Positions 44,172 through 52,758 of a stretch of DNA of 64,000 nucleotides are shown piece by piece. The DNA lies in assembly GCA_965200535.1 (NCBI GenBank), contig CBDAUF010000002.1, positions 868,001 through 932,000 of the forward strand, read 5' to 3'. The position numbers and the translations under genes are program-made. The notes beneath the pieces are model-generated. The model did not search any database. It had not been told where the DNA came from and was given only the letters and a program-made list of their open reading frames with translations. The DNA comes from MPNO01 sp965200535 (GTDB lineage Bacteria; Pseudomonadota; Alphaproteobacteria; MPNO01). The number at the start of each line of letters is the position of its first letter. Positions within the stretch are counted from its first letter, which is position 1.

Positions 44172-44381
44172 ATGCCTGTCGGTACAGTAAAATGGTTCAA
44201 TGTGACGAAGGGGTTCGGCTTCATCCAGCCGAGCGACGGATCGAAGGACGCCTTCGTCCATATTTCCGCGGTGGAGCGCGCGGGTCTCAACGGCCTCCGC
44301 GAGGGCCAGAAGGTCGAGTACGAACTCGTGCCGGGCCGCGACGGTCGGTCGTCGGCGGAGAATCTGGTCGCGCTCGACTAA
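44172..44381 (+). CDS. Cold-shock-domain protein
   Basis: A 69-residue CspA-type RNA-binding protein. MPVGTVKWFNVTKGFGFI carries RNP1 (KGFGFI) and DAFVHISAV carries RNP2. Both aromatic RNA-stacking patches are intact. AAGGAG precedes the ATG. It acts as an RNA chaperone in the cytoplasm and is monocistronic, ended by a strong hairpin. Confidence 0.95.
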   Translation: MPVGTVKWFNVTKGFGFIQPSDGSKDAFVHISAVERAGLNGLREGQKVEYELVPGRDGRSSAENLVALD

Positions 44382-44401
44382 CCCCGTTTCAACCGGTCTG
44401 T

Positions 44402-44430
44402 CCCGGCGGGCGCTTCCCGCGCCCGCCGGG
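44402..44430. terminator. Strong hairpin, likely terminator of csp
   Basis: CCCGGCGGGCGC (44402-44413) and GCGCCCGCCGGG (44419-44430) form a perfect 12-bp stem with a TTCCC loop between the convergent csp and deacetylase-like genes. No U-run follows on either strand, but the stem is the strongest in the window and could serve both genes. Confidence 0.65.
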
Positions 44431-44444
44431 TCGTCACATCTGGT

Positions 44445-45701
44445 CTACGCCGCCGCACTCATTTCCTCCGGCGTGCAGACGTCGCGCAGCAGGCGCCGGT
44501 GGGGGACGATCTCCCGTCCCTCGCGAAAGACCGAGGCGGGCACGAGCCGCCGGTCGACCACCAGTTCCTCGCCCGTTGAATCGGTCAGCGTCCAGCGCCC
44601 CTCCGCCCGGTCGAGGATCGTGATGTCCGCCCGGCTGCCGGGCGCCAGGGTTCCGATCTCGTCGACCTCGCCCAGGATCGACGCCGGGTTCAGCGTCGTC
44701 CGGCGGATGATTTCCTCAAGATCCATGCCGAGCGCCCACAGCTTCGACATCGCTCCGCACAGGCTGTAGTCAAGCTGCGAATCGTCGTGGTAGCCGTGGA
44801 AGTCCGAGTGCACGTCGCTTGAGACGGTGTTGGGCAGGACGCCCGCGTCGAGCATCCGGCGCGCAATCCCGAAGCTGAAATTCACCCCGTGGCCGATATC
44901 GAAATGGAGGCCGCGTTCGAGCGCCGCATGGACCGTCGCGGGGACTTCCGCGCCCACGCCCATAATGCCGTCCGGCATCGTGCTGTAGACGTGGGCGAGC
45001 GTGGTCCCCGGCCGCAGGATCGGGATCACCCGTTCGAGCACGGCGGCGGGGTCGGGTCGGTTGGATTCGTCCACGGGGAACAGTTCGCCGGTGTGGACGT
45101 AAAGCGGAAGCCCGGTTTCGATCCCGGCTTCGACCGCCATTTCGAGGACCCTCAAGCCCCAGCGAGAGAGCCCGCCCGACTCGCCGTGGCTCTTGATGCC
45201 CTTTATCAGCTCGGGCCATGCGGACGCGGCCTCGACGATGGCCTCGATCCGCATCATTGCGGGGTTGTGGAGAGTCGCCCCTTCCATCCCGCCCTTGAGC
45301 GCGCCGGCGAGGTTGGCCGAGACGAAGCACCGCACGTCGGTCTCGGCGGGCCGGGCGGCATAGGCTTCGAACCCGCCGACGGTCCATGCCCCTGCGCTCC
45401 CCTGGTCGACGATCGTCGTCGCGCCCGCATGGACGCCCGCATCGTCCGGGTGCACGCCGAAATTGGTCACCCATTCGTAGACATGCACGTGCAGGTCGAT
45501 CAGGCCGGGGCAGACGGTCCGGCCCCGCGCATCCACGCGCCGGACCGTCCGATGCGGCGGCAGCCGGCCGGCGGCGGCGAAAGCCGCGATCCGCCCGCCG
45601 CTCACCGCGATCTCGGCGGGGCCGCGATAGCCCGCACCGGGATCGATCGCGTCGTCGCAGGCGATGACGAGATCGTATACGGCAGGAGCCGGCTCCGGCA
45701 T
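44445..45701 (-). CDS. Amidohydrolase/deacetylase family metallohydrolase (EF_0837/Atu3266-like)
   Basis: A 418-residue TIM-barrel hydrolase. Marks: GLIDLHVHVYEW, the bridging lysine in LIKGIKSHGE, YVHTGE, LAHVYSTM, HFDIGHG and VSSDVHSD. This arrangement matches the subgroup containing Atu3266, which hydrolyses acetylated alpha-hydroxy acids. It starts at ATG 45701; the longer frame to 45944 overlaps the VOC gene. It ends the minus-strand run IPNS-like, VOC, this gene. Substrate likely a small ester or amide. Confidence 0.83.
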   Translation of the reverse strand: MPEPAPAVYDLVIACDDAIDPGAGYRGPAEIAVSGGRIAAFAAAGRLPPHRTVRRVDARGRTVCPGLIDLHVHVYEWVTNFGVHPDDAGVHAGATTIVDQGSAGAWTVGGFEAYAARPAETDVRCFVSANLAGALKGGMEGATLHNPAMMRIEAIVEAASAWPELIKGIKSHGESGGLSRWGLRVLEMAVEAGIETGLPLYVHTGELFPVDESNRPDPAAVLERVIPILRPGTTLAHVYSTMPDGIMGVGAEVPATVHAALERGLHFDIGHGVNFSFGIARRMLDAGVLPNTVSSDVHSDFHGYHDDSQLDYSLCGAMSKLWALGMDLEEIIRRTTLNPASILGEVDEIGTLAPGSRADITILDRAEGRWTLTDSTGEELVVDRRLVPASVFREGREIVPHRRLLRDVCTPEEMSAAA

Positions 45702-45709
45702 GGCCGGGC

Positions 45710-46159
45710 CTACTCGGCGGCTTGCGCAGTCCCGGCCGTTTCCCCGGGACCGGGCTGATCGGCGGGGACGACTTCCTTGACCGCGCCCTTCCAGCCATTC
45801 TGGGTCAGATCGAATATCTGCCCCAGCGGGTCGCGGTATTTCACCTCGTAGAAGGTGTTGGGGTTGTTGGTCGGCTCGCCCATCACATGCGTGCCGCCGG
45901 CCGCTTCCACCTTCCGGCACGCTTCGTCGATGTCGTCGACCCACATGCCGAAATGGTCGATGCCGTAGAACGGCTCATCGCCCTCATAACCGAGCGGCTG
46001 GCCGTCGCGGGCGAGCAAGGCGATGTTGACGGTGCCGTCCGACATGTAAACGCCGCTCGCCGCCCGGCCGACGGTCTTCATGTCGAAGGCGTCCTCGAAA
46101 AACTTCTGCGCGGTCTCGAGATCCGCGACGGAAAGCGCGATGTGCCGCAGCTTGGCCAT
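45710..46159 (-). CDS. VOC superfamily (glyoxalase/bleomycin-resistance fold) protein
   Basis: A 149-residue protein with the two beta-alpha-beta-beta-beta modules of the vicinal oxygen chelate fold: LRHIALSVADLETAQKFFEDAFDMK and GIDHFGMWVDDIDEACRKVEAAGG. Candidate metal residues are the first histidine (H6), H in GIDHFG, and glutamates near FYEVKYRDP. GGAGGATTCCC precedes the ATG. Could be an isomerase, lyase or dioxygenase-like enzyme; no specific reaction can be assigned. Confidence 0.85.
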   Translation of the reverse strand: MAKLRHIALSVADLETAQKFFEDAFDMKTVGRAASGVYMSDGTVNIALLARDGQPLGYEGDEPFYGIDHFGMWVDDIDEACRKVEAAGGTHVMGEPTNNPNTFYEVKYRDPLGQIFDLTQNGWKGAVKEVVPADQPGPGETAGTAQAAE

Positions 46160-46212
46160 GGGAATCCTCCTTGCGCGGGGTCGGGCGATGCTCCCAAGCG
46201 CACGTGACGCTG

Positions 46213-47235
46213 TCAACGATCTCCCGATGCTGACGCGAACGCCTGCCGAGGAGGCCGGGGAGCGCCGAAGGAGCCGCGCCTCAGCTTGTCGATATAGAAC
46301 GAATCGAACGCCGACGGCGGGTAGCGAGCCGGTTCTCCCTCGGCAGTGATACAGCGGATCTCGGCGTCGTAGTTCGGGTTGTGAAAGAAGACGATCGAGA
46401 TACGGTCGGGGCTGGCGCCGTCTTCCGGCAGCCCCACGCGGTGGAGTGTCGAGACCCAGCGGTCGTTGGTCCAGCGCATCATCGCATCGCCGATGTTGCA
46501 GATGAACCCGCCCTCGGGCCGGACGACGTCGATCCAGCCGCCGTGGCGCAGCTTGACCTGGAGCCCGCCCGGCAGGTTGTCGCCCCGCAGGATGGTCAGC
46601 GAGCCGTAGTCGTGATGTTCTCCCGCGCGGCGCTGGTTGGCCGCCGCGCCGTCGATGCGGCCCGGGTAGCGGATCAGCCGGAGACTCGAGGAATGGCGGT
46701 CGATGCGGTCGTCGAAACAGCAATCTTCCTGGCCGAGCGCACGCGCGAAGATCCGCATCACCGTGTGCGACAGCCCCTCCATGAGCTGGTAGTAACGCTC
46801 CATCGCCGCGCGCAGCCCCGGCCGTGCCTCCGGCCAGATATTGGGCGCGAAGAAGGCGCGCGCCCGGCCGCAGGTATAGTAGGGCTCGTCCGGCGGCGAG
46901 ACCGGACCCATGGCGAAGCTCTCCTGGAGGTCGGGCGGCGTGTCCTGGCCGAGCGAATAGGCGAGCGCACGGTCGCCGAGCGCGTTCCAGCCGCGGCTGA
47001 TGCGGTCTTCGGGCCGCTCGACGAGACGTTTCTGCGGCGCGGGCAGCGCAAAGAAATCGACCGCTTCGGCGCGAAGGTCTGCGATCGCGGACTCTGGCAC
47101 GCCGTGGCCGACGATGGCGAAGAAGCCGGTCTCCATGCATGCCCTGTCGACCGCGCGGGCGACGGCGTCCCGGTCGGCCTCCGACCCGCCGATGTAGGGC
47201 GCGATGTCGATCGTGGGTACCGGGTGGTCGGTCAT
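46213..47235 (-). CDS. Isopenicillin-N-synthase-like Fe(II)/2-oxoglutarate oxygenase
   Basis: A 340-residue non-haem iron oxygenase. The facial triad is HHDYGS (HxD) and the histidine in STLHRVG, with the RxS 2-oxoglutarate-binding pair in PDRISIVFF. The N-terminal VPTIDIAPYIGG and the GFFAIVGHGV segment are typical of the DIOX_N domain. Such enzymes hydroxylate or desaturate small molecules. It is divergent from the aminotransferase at 47328 and probably co-transcribed with the VOC gene. Confidence 0.9.
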   Translation of the reverse strand: MTDHPVPTIDIAPYIGGSEADRDAVARAVDRACMETGFFAIVGHGVPESAIADLRAEAVDFFALPAPQKRLVERPEDRISRGWNALGDRALAYSLGQDTPPDLQESFAMGPVSPPDEPYYTCGRARAFFAPNIWPEARPGLRAAMERYYQLMEGLSHTVMRIFARALGQEDCCFDDRIDRHSSSLRLIRYPGRIDGAAANQRRAGEHHDYGSLTILRGDNLPGGLQVKLRHGGWIDVVRPEGGFICNIGDAMMRWTNDRWVSTLHRVGLPEDGASPDRISIVFFHNPNYDAEIRCITAEGEPARYPPSAFDSFYIDKLRRGSFGAPRPPRQAFASASGDR

Positions 47236-47327
47236 CGCTCTCCTTCCTACGCTCGGGAGCTACCTGTATCGCTGCCCATTGTATCGCTAGAATTTGCCGG
47301 ACGGCCATAAGTGGGTTGCGGGGGGTA

Positions 47328-48470
47328 ATGGAGCCCTATCAGCGGCGGAACCGCCATTTCGAAGAGCTTGTTGCCCGACGCGGGCTCATCTGGATGGGCC
47401 AGAACACCAACCATTTGCCCACCCATCCCGATGTCAAGCGCGCGATGGTGGCTGCGATCGATGACGAGTCCTACCACGCCTACGCGCCGCCGACGGGCCT
47501 GGAAGAGCTTCGCCGCCTGATCCTCGCCGATCTCGGCGTGGACGACGCCGATGTCATGATTACCGACGGCGCCGTTGAGGGGCTGTACCACGCCTGCCGC
47601 ACCCTGCTGCGGCCGGGGGCGCGGATGATCACGACCGATCCGGGATGGCCGTGGCCGGAGGCATTTTCGCGTCTGTCGGGCGCCGAGGTCGCGGCGCTCC
47701 CCATCTACCGGGCGGAGCAAGGATACAAGCTGTCGGCGGACCAGCTCGCCGCCGCGGTCGAGGAAGACGGCGCGGACCTGATCTACCTGATCGATCCGCT
47801 CAACCCTCTCGGCGTCGGTTACGCCGCGGACGAAATCGCCGCCTTTGCCCGGATCGCGCGAGAGGCCGATGCGTGGCTGATCCACGACTGCACTTACCGC
47901 CACTTCGCGCACGACCATACGCTGGCCTACCGCTGCTACCCGGAAAAGACCCTCACCACCTACAGCTTCTCGAAATGGCTCGGCCTCGCCGGGCTCCGGC
48001 TCGGCGGCCTGATGGCGCGGCCCGCCGTCATCGAGAGGCTGTCGGACGGCCAGCCCAACGCCCTCGGTTCGAACCTGGTCTCGCAGAGGGGCGCCGTCGC
48101 CGGCCTGCGCACCAAGGAGCAATGGTTCCCCGAGGTGAACCGTATCCAGCGGGCCAACCAGGCCATGATCCATGCCGCGGTCGGCCCGATCAACGGGTTC
48201 GACATCCCGGTCTACCCGTCGCACGGGAATTTTCTCGCCATCGACACCAGCGCTGCCGGGATCGCGCCCGAGACCGTCTGTGCGCTCTACCTCGAACGGG
48301 GGATCATGATCCGCCAGGCCGCGTATCAGTCGAAGCTGTACGCCGACCGCTTCGTCAAGGTCTCAACCACGGTGCCGGCCGAACATGCGCAGCGTTTCTG
48401 CGACCTGTTGCCGGAAGTCGTCGGCGCGGCGCTGGACCGCGCCGGAGAGTCCGGCCGCGCCCTCTATTGA
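47328..48470 (+). CDS. Class I/II pyridoxal-phosphate aminotransferase
   Basis: A 380-residue fold type I PLP enzyme. Marks: TDGAVEGLYHACRTLLRPG, a PLNPLGVGY segment for substrate/PLP contacts, LIHDCTYRHFAHDH with the PLP-ring aspartate, the Schiff-base lysine in TYSFSKWLGLAGLRLGG, and the carboxylate-binding arginine in DRFVKVS. It starts at ATG 47328; the frame runs back to 47139 inside the divergent gene. It heads the run aminotransferase, alpha/beta hydrolase, carbamoylase, exporter. Confidence 0.87.
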   Translation: MEPYQRRNRHFEELVARRGLIWMGQNTNHLPTHPDVKRAMVAAIDDESYHAYAPPTGLEELRRLILADLGVDDADVMITDGAVEGLYHACRTLLRPGARMITTDPGWPWPEAFSRLSGAEVAALPIYRAEQGYKLSADQLAAAVEEDGADLIYLIDPLNPLGVGYAADEIAAFARIAREADAWLIHDCTYRHFAHDHTLAYRCYPEKTLTTYSFSKWLGLAGLRLGGLMARPAVIERLSDGQPNALGSNLVSQRGAVAGLRTKEQWFPEVNRIQRANQAMIHAAVGPINGFDIPVYPSHGNFLAIDTSAAGIAPETVCALYLERGIMIRQAAYQSKLYADRFVKVSTTVPAEHAQRFCDLLPEVVGAALDRAGESGRALY

Positions 48471-48506
48471 GATATCGAGGCGCCGCCAGCAGCACGGGAG
48501 ACCGCA

Positions 48507-49406
48507 ATGCCCTACGCCGACGCCCGCGGGGCGAGGCTCTACTACGAAGAAACCGGGACCGGCGATCCAGTCGTTTTCGTCCACGAGTTCGCCGGGGACT
48601 GCCGAAGTTGGGAGCCGCAGGTCCGTTATTTCTCCAGGCGCTACAGATGCGTGGCGTTCAATGCGCGCGGCTATCCGCCCTCCGACGTGCCGGAGGACCA
48701 GGAACTGTACTCCCAGGACATCGCCACCGATGACATCGCGGCTGTCATGCGCGGCGCCGGGATCGGGTGCGCACATATCGTCGGCATGTCGATGGGCGGG
48801 TTCGCAGCGCTTCATTTCGGGCTGCGCTACCCCGATATGGCGCGGTCTATCGTCGTCGGCGCCTGCGGCTACGGCGCCAAACCGTCGGAGAGCGAACAGT
48901 ACGCGCTCGATTCCGAAGCGGTGGCGGGGGAATACGAAAAGCGGGGCGCCGCCACGGTGGCGGAGGTTTATGCCAACGGAGCCTACCGGCTCCAACTCAA
49001 GCAGAAGGACCCGCGCGGCTGGACCGAATTCCGCGATCAACTGGCCGAGCATTCGACGGAGGGTTCGGCGCGGACCATGCGCGGAGTCCAGAAGCGCCGC
49101 CCCTCGCTCTGGCATCTCGAGGATGGGCTGTCGGCGATGTCGCTGCCGGTGCTGATCGTTGCGGGCGACGAGGACGACTGGTGCCTCGAACCCGGCATCT
49201 ACCTCAAACGCACCATCCCGACCGCGGCGCTGCTGATCGTGCCGAAGACAGGCCACGCCGTGAATCTCGAGGAACCGGCGCTGTTCAACCAGGCGCTGGC
49301 CGATTTTTTCTCCATCGTCGAGACGGGGCGCTGGGTTGCCCGGCCGTTCGCGCAGGGCGCGTCCGCCCTGTTGTCCGGCTTTCACGAGGAGGACGCCGCG
49401 GGATGA
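48507..49406 (+). CDS. Alpha/beta hydrolase
   Basis: A 299-residue alpha/beta-fold hydrolase: VVFVHEFAGDCRSWEPQV with the oxyanion region, nucleophile elbow GMSMGG, an aspartate in VAGDEDDW and the histidine in KTGHAVNLEEP, so the triad is complete. Likely acts on an ester, enol-lactone or C-C bond. Its stop overlaps the carbamoylase start by 4 bases (ATGA). Confidence 0.88.
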   Translation: MPYADARGARLYYEETGTGDPVVFVHEFAGDCRSWEPQVRYFSRRYRCVAFNARGYPPSDVPEDQELYSQDIATDDIAAVMRGAGIGCAHIVGMSMGGFAALHFGLRYPDMARSIVVGACGYGAKPSESEQYALDSEAVAGEYEKRGAATVAEVYANGAYRLQLKQKDPRGWTEFRDQLAEHSTEGSARTMRGVQKRRPSLWHLEDGLSAMSLPVLIVAGDEDDWCLEPGIYLKRTIPTAALLIVPKTGHAVNLEEPALFNQALADFFSIVETGRWVARPFAQGASALLSGFHEEDAAG

Positions 49407-50647
49407 CCGTCTCCGGCGCCGCAGCCGCGGTTGACGGGGCGCGGCTCTGGCAGCGTCACATGGCGCTGGCGGAGATCGGCGCGACCGGCAAGGGGGGCGT
49501 CAACCGGCAGGCGCTGAGCGCAGAGGAGGCGCGCGGCCGCAGCCTCGTAGCCTCGTGGGCGGCCGATCTCGGGTACCGCGTGCTGGTCGACGACATCTCC
49601 AACCTGTTCATCCGGCGCGAGGGGGCCGATCCTGCACTCGCGCCGGTTCTCACCGGATCGCACATCGACACCCAGCCCACCGGCGGCAAGTTCGACGGGG
49701 CCTACGGTGTCCTCGCCGGGATCGAGGCGCTGCAGGCGCTCGACGAGGCCGGGATCGAGACCGCGCGGCCGATCGAGGTGGCGGTCTGGCTCAACGAGGA
49801 GGGTTCGCGTTTTGCCCCCGGGATGATGGGCTCCGAGGCCTTCGCCGGCCTCCGCGGCCTGGACGAGATCGGAGCCGTGGCCGACCGCGCAGGACGGCGT
49901 GTCGCCGACGAGCTGCCGCGGGCCCTGGCCGCCACTCCCGACGCCGAACGACGCGCGGTCGGGTTCGCCGCCGCGGCCTTCGTCGAGGCGCATATCGAGC
50001 AGGGCCCTGCGCTCGAACGCGCCGGTCTGCCCATCGGCGTGGTCACCGGCATCCAGGGGGTACGGCGGATGCGGGTGCGGGTCACCGGCGAGGAAGCGCA
50101 CGCAGGCACCGCGCCCAGGGCCGCACGCCGCGACGCGCTGTGGGAGGCCGCGCGGATGATCGCCGCGCTTCACGACCGGCTCCACATTGACGACGATCTC
50201 CGCTTTACCGTCGGCATGATGGAGATTCGGCCGAACGCGCCCTCGGTGGTCGCGGCTGAAACCCTGTTCTCCATCGATCTCCGCCACCCTGACAGCGACA
50301 CACTCGCCAGCCTCGAAGCCACGGTCGACGGCATCTGCCGGGAGGCGCGTATCGCCTGCGGTGTCGAGACATCGACCATCGCCGGTGCGCCCTCGATCCG
50401 CTTCGACGAGGCGGTGGTGGAGACGATCGAGACGGCGGCCGCCGATCTCGGGCTCGGCTCGATGCGGCTGTTCTCCGGCGCCGGGCACGATGCGCGCCAA
50501 CTCAGCTTCGTCTGCCCGACGGGGATGATCTTCGTCCCCTGCGAGAAGGGGATCAGCCACAACGAGGCCGAGAACGCCGCGCCGTCCGATCTCGCCGACG
50601 GCGCGCGGGTGCTGACGGAGACGCTGGCCAGATTGGCGGGCGAGTGA
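49403..50647 (+). CDS. M20 hydantoinase/carbamoylase family amidase (ureidohydrolase)
   Basis: A 414-residue zinc enzyme of the N-carbamoyl-L-amino-acid hydrolase / allantoate amidohydrolase family. Metal ligands lie in GSHIDTQPTGGKFDGAYG (His, Asp), NEEGSRF (Glu), EAHIEQG (His) and GISHNEAE (His). GEEAHAGTAPRAARRDAL is the lid domain. It removes carbamoyl or ureido groups. Coupled to the alpha/beta hydrolase by ATGA. With the cyclic amidohydrolase at 809 a hydantoin or ureide route is conceivable, though they are far apart. Confidence 0.9.
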   Translation: MTVSGAAAAVDGARLWQRHMALAEIGATGKGGVNRQALSAEEARGRSLVASWAADLGYRVLVDDISNLFIRREGADPALAPVLTGSHIDTQPTGGKFDGAYGVLAGIEALQALDEAGIETARPIEVAVWLNEEGSRFAPGMMGSEAFAGLRGLDEIGAVADRAGRRVADELPRALAATPDAERRAVGFAAAAFVEAHIEQGPALERAGLPIGVVTGIQGVRRMRVRVTGEEAHAGTAPRAARRDALWEAARMIAALHDRLHIDDDLRFTVGMMEIRPNAPSVVAAETLFSIDLRHPDSDTLASLEATVDGICREARIACGVETSTIAGAPSIRFDEAVVETIETAAADLGLGSMRLFSGAGHDARQLSFVCPTGMIFVPCEKGISHNEAENAAPSDLADGARVLTETLARLAGE

Positions 50648-50693
50648 AGCGGTTCGCCGAGCAGGCCGCGGCGGGGGAGGCGCGGCGCGGCGC

Positions 50694-51563
50694 ATGCACC
50701 TGATCCGCTCGGCCGCTCTCCGCGGCATGGCGTGGATGACGATGGCTGCGCTGATGTACACCGTCACCGGCGCCATCGTCCGCCATCTTGCCGCTTCCTA
50801 CTCCGTCTTCGAGGTCGGCCTGTTCCGCAGCCTCGTCGCAGTCGCGATCGTGCTCCCGCTGGCAAGCGGGTTCAGCCGGCGGCGCATGCGCGAGGCGCTC
50901 GGCACGAAGCGCTTCCCCATGCACCTGCTGCGCAGCGTCCTCGGCTACGCCGGGATCATGTGCTGGTTCTACAGTGTCAGCCGGATCCCGCTCACCGACT
51001 ACTACGCGCTCCAGTTCCTGACCCCGCTGTTCACCATGGCAGGGGCTGCGCTGCTGCTGGGCGAGCGGACCCGACCGGAGAACTGGCTCGCCGTCCTCGC
51101 CGGGTTCGCCGGCGCGATGGTGATCGTCCGTCCCGGTCTGATCGAGGTGAGCCTGGGGACCCTGGCGGCGCTCGGAGCCGCTCTCCTGTTTGCGTCGGTC
51201 AACAACGCGGCCCGGGTCCTGTCGCGGACCGACAGCGCGATCACCATCGTCGCCTACGGCAACCTCGTTCTGATCCCGCTCTCGCTGATACCGGCGCTGC
51301 CCGAATGGACCACGCCGGCCTGGCAGGATCTGCCGTGGCTGTGCTGCGTCGGCGTCACCGCGACCGTCGCGCAGTTCTCGATCACCCGCGCGGTCGCCAC
51401 CGCCGAGGCGAGGGTCGTCCAGCCGCTCGATTTCGCCCGCCTGCCGTTCGCCGCCGCCCTCGGCTGGTTCGCCTTCGGCGAGCGCTCGGATGTATGGACC
51501 TGGGTCGGCGCGGCGATCATCTTCGCCGCCGCGTCCTGGGTTCTTCGCCTCGAACGGAAGTAG
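50694..51563 (+). CDS. DMT superfamily (EamA) exporter
   Basis: A 289-residue inner-membrane protein with about ten hydrophobic segments in two EamA repeats (the first ending near LAGFAGAMVIVRPG, the second near AAIIFAAASWVL). Such proteins export amino acids, metabolites or drugs. It is the last gene of the plus-strand run from 47328 and is convergent with the cupin at 51567. Confidence 0.88.
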   Translation: MHLIRSAALRGMAWMTMAALMYTVTGAIVRHLAASYSVFEVGLFRSLVAVAIVLPLASGFSRRRMREALGTKRFPMHLLRSVLGYAGIMCWFYSVSRIPLTDYYALQFLTPLFTMAGAALLLGERTRPENWLAVLAGFAGAMVIVRPGLIEVSLGTLAALGAALLFASVNNAARVLSRTDSAITIVAYGNLVLIPLSLIPALPEWTTPAWQDLPWLCCVGVTATVAQFSITRAVATAEARVVQPLDFARLPFAAALGWFAFGERSDVWTWVGAAIIFAAASWVLRLERK

Positions 51564-51566
51564 ACG

Positions 51567-52070
51567 TCAGGCGGGGACGTAGCGGTCGCGCTTGACCGAC
51601 TGGAGGTTCCTCCCTTCGATCCGGATCAGCCGCGTCGAATCCTCGCGCCGCGGCGAATGCAGATCGCCCTCATTGTAGCAGACCGCCATACCGGGCTCGA
51701 GCGTGTAGACCTGCGCCGGTTCGACGACCCCCGGCTTGTCGCCGTCCGGCGCCGCGAGCTTGCGCCACTCCGTCATCTCGGTCACGCCCTCTGCCTGGCC
51801 GTAGATCGCCCAGGACGGACCGTGATCGTGCGGGTTGCTGGCCTTCGCGCCCTGGTAGACATGCGCCAGAATGCAAAATCCGTGGTCGGGGTCCTCATAG
51901 AGCAGTTTGCGCGGGGAATCGTTGTCGGGGCCGAGATGGGCGGCGACGAACGCCTTGTCCCCGAGCGCGGTTTCGAGGTGCTTGCGCACTTCGTCGCGCC
52001 CCGCCGGCCCGTTGTCGGCATCCATCGCCGCGTGGCAGTCTGCGGCCAGTTGATCGAGCGTGTACGGCAT
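51567..52070 (-). CDS. Cupin, thiol-dioxygenase-like (cysteine/3-mercaptopropionate dioxygenase type)
   Basis: A 167-residue cupin. NPHDHGPSWAIYGQAEGVTEMTEW matches the first metal motif of thiol dioxygenases (HxH, no glutamate), and GDLHSPRRED gives the third histidine, so a 3-His iron site is expected. A role in oxidising a thiol to a sulfinate, or another C-S or C-C bond, is possible. It is divergent from a second, unrelated cupin across 74 bp. Confidence 0.65.
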   Translation of the reverse strand: MPYTLDQLAADCHAAMDADNGPAGRDEVRKHLETALGDKAFVAAHLGPDNDSPRKLLYEDPDHGFCILAHVYQGAKASNPHDHGPSWAIYGQAEGVTEMTEWRKLAAPDGDKPGVVEPAQVYTLEPGMAVCYNEGDLHSPRREDSTRLIRIEGRNLQSVKRDRYVPA

Positions 52071-52144
52071 CTTCGAGTCTCCGCATGAACGCAGTGGTCA
52101 AAGATCGCAGTATACGCCGATTCGGGTTGAGAAGGAGACCGTCG

Positions 52145-52582
52145 ATGCATGTGAGACGGGTCGTCACGGGCCACGACGAGGCCGGCAGGTCGGTCGCGAT
52201 CATCGACGACATCGCGGCCAACGCGACCTCGCGGCGTCGGGGCCACGATTCGCGCCTGATCTGGACCACCGACCGCGAGACGCCGCCCAACCGGGGGAAC
52301 GAGGATGCCGGGGCGCGCAAGGTCGGGCGTCCGCCGCCCGGCGGCGGCACGATTTTCCGCGTTCTCGAGCTCCAGCCCGATCAGGAGCTGGAGATGCACC
52401 GGACCGCGACCATCGACTATGTGGTGATGATCGAGGGCTCGATGAATCTGGTCCTCGACGATTGCGAAATTCCCCTCCGCCCCGGCGACTGTCTCGTACA
52501 GCGCGGCACCAACCACGCCTGGCGCAATACCGGCGATGGGCCGTGCCGCTTCGCCGCGGTCCTGGTCGACGCCGCCGAGTGA
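52145..52582 (+). CDS. Cupin-domain protein
   Basis: A 145-residue single cupin. Core: FRVLELQPDQELEMHRTATIDYVVMIEGSMNLVLDD, then LRPGDCLVQRGTNHAWRN. The usual HxH of motif 1 reads HRT, so only two clear histidines (motif 1 and motif 2) remain and metal binding is doubtful. GAAGGAGA lies before the ATG at 52145. It precedes the UbiD gene by 176 bp in the same direction and may belong to the same aromatic-acid group. Confidence 0.82.
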   Translation: MHVRRVVTGHDEAGRSVAIIDDIAANATSRRRGHDSRLIWTTDRETPPNRGNEDAGARKVGRPPPGGGTIFRVLELQPDQELEMHRTATIDYVVMIEGSMNLVLDDCEIPLRPGDCLVQRGTNHAWRNTGDGPCRFAAVLVDAAE

Positions 52583-52758
52583 ACGCACCGGACGGCGCAC
52601 AAACCGCGAACGGCGCCGTTGCCCGCACCGAAAACGTGCGGTTGCAAGCCGACAATGGAGCATCGGGTGCCGTTGACCGGCGCCATTGGCCCGAAGGGTG
52701 CGCGGTGGCATCATGCGCGCCCGCGGCCCGCGTCGCCGCAGTAACGGGAGTATCGTCC

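Noticed and set aside
45710..47308. 532-codon frame read as a VOC fusion protein
   Set aside because: Only the last 149 codons are VOC-like; the rest is antisense-frame shadow of the IPNS-like gene. No fusion is needed.
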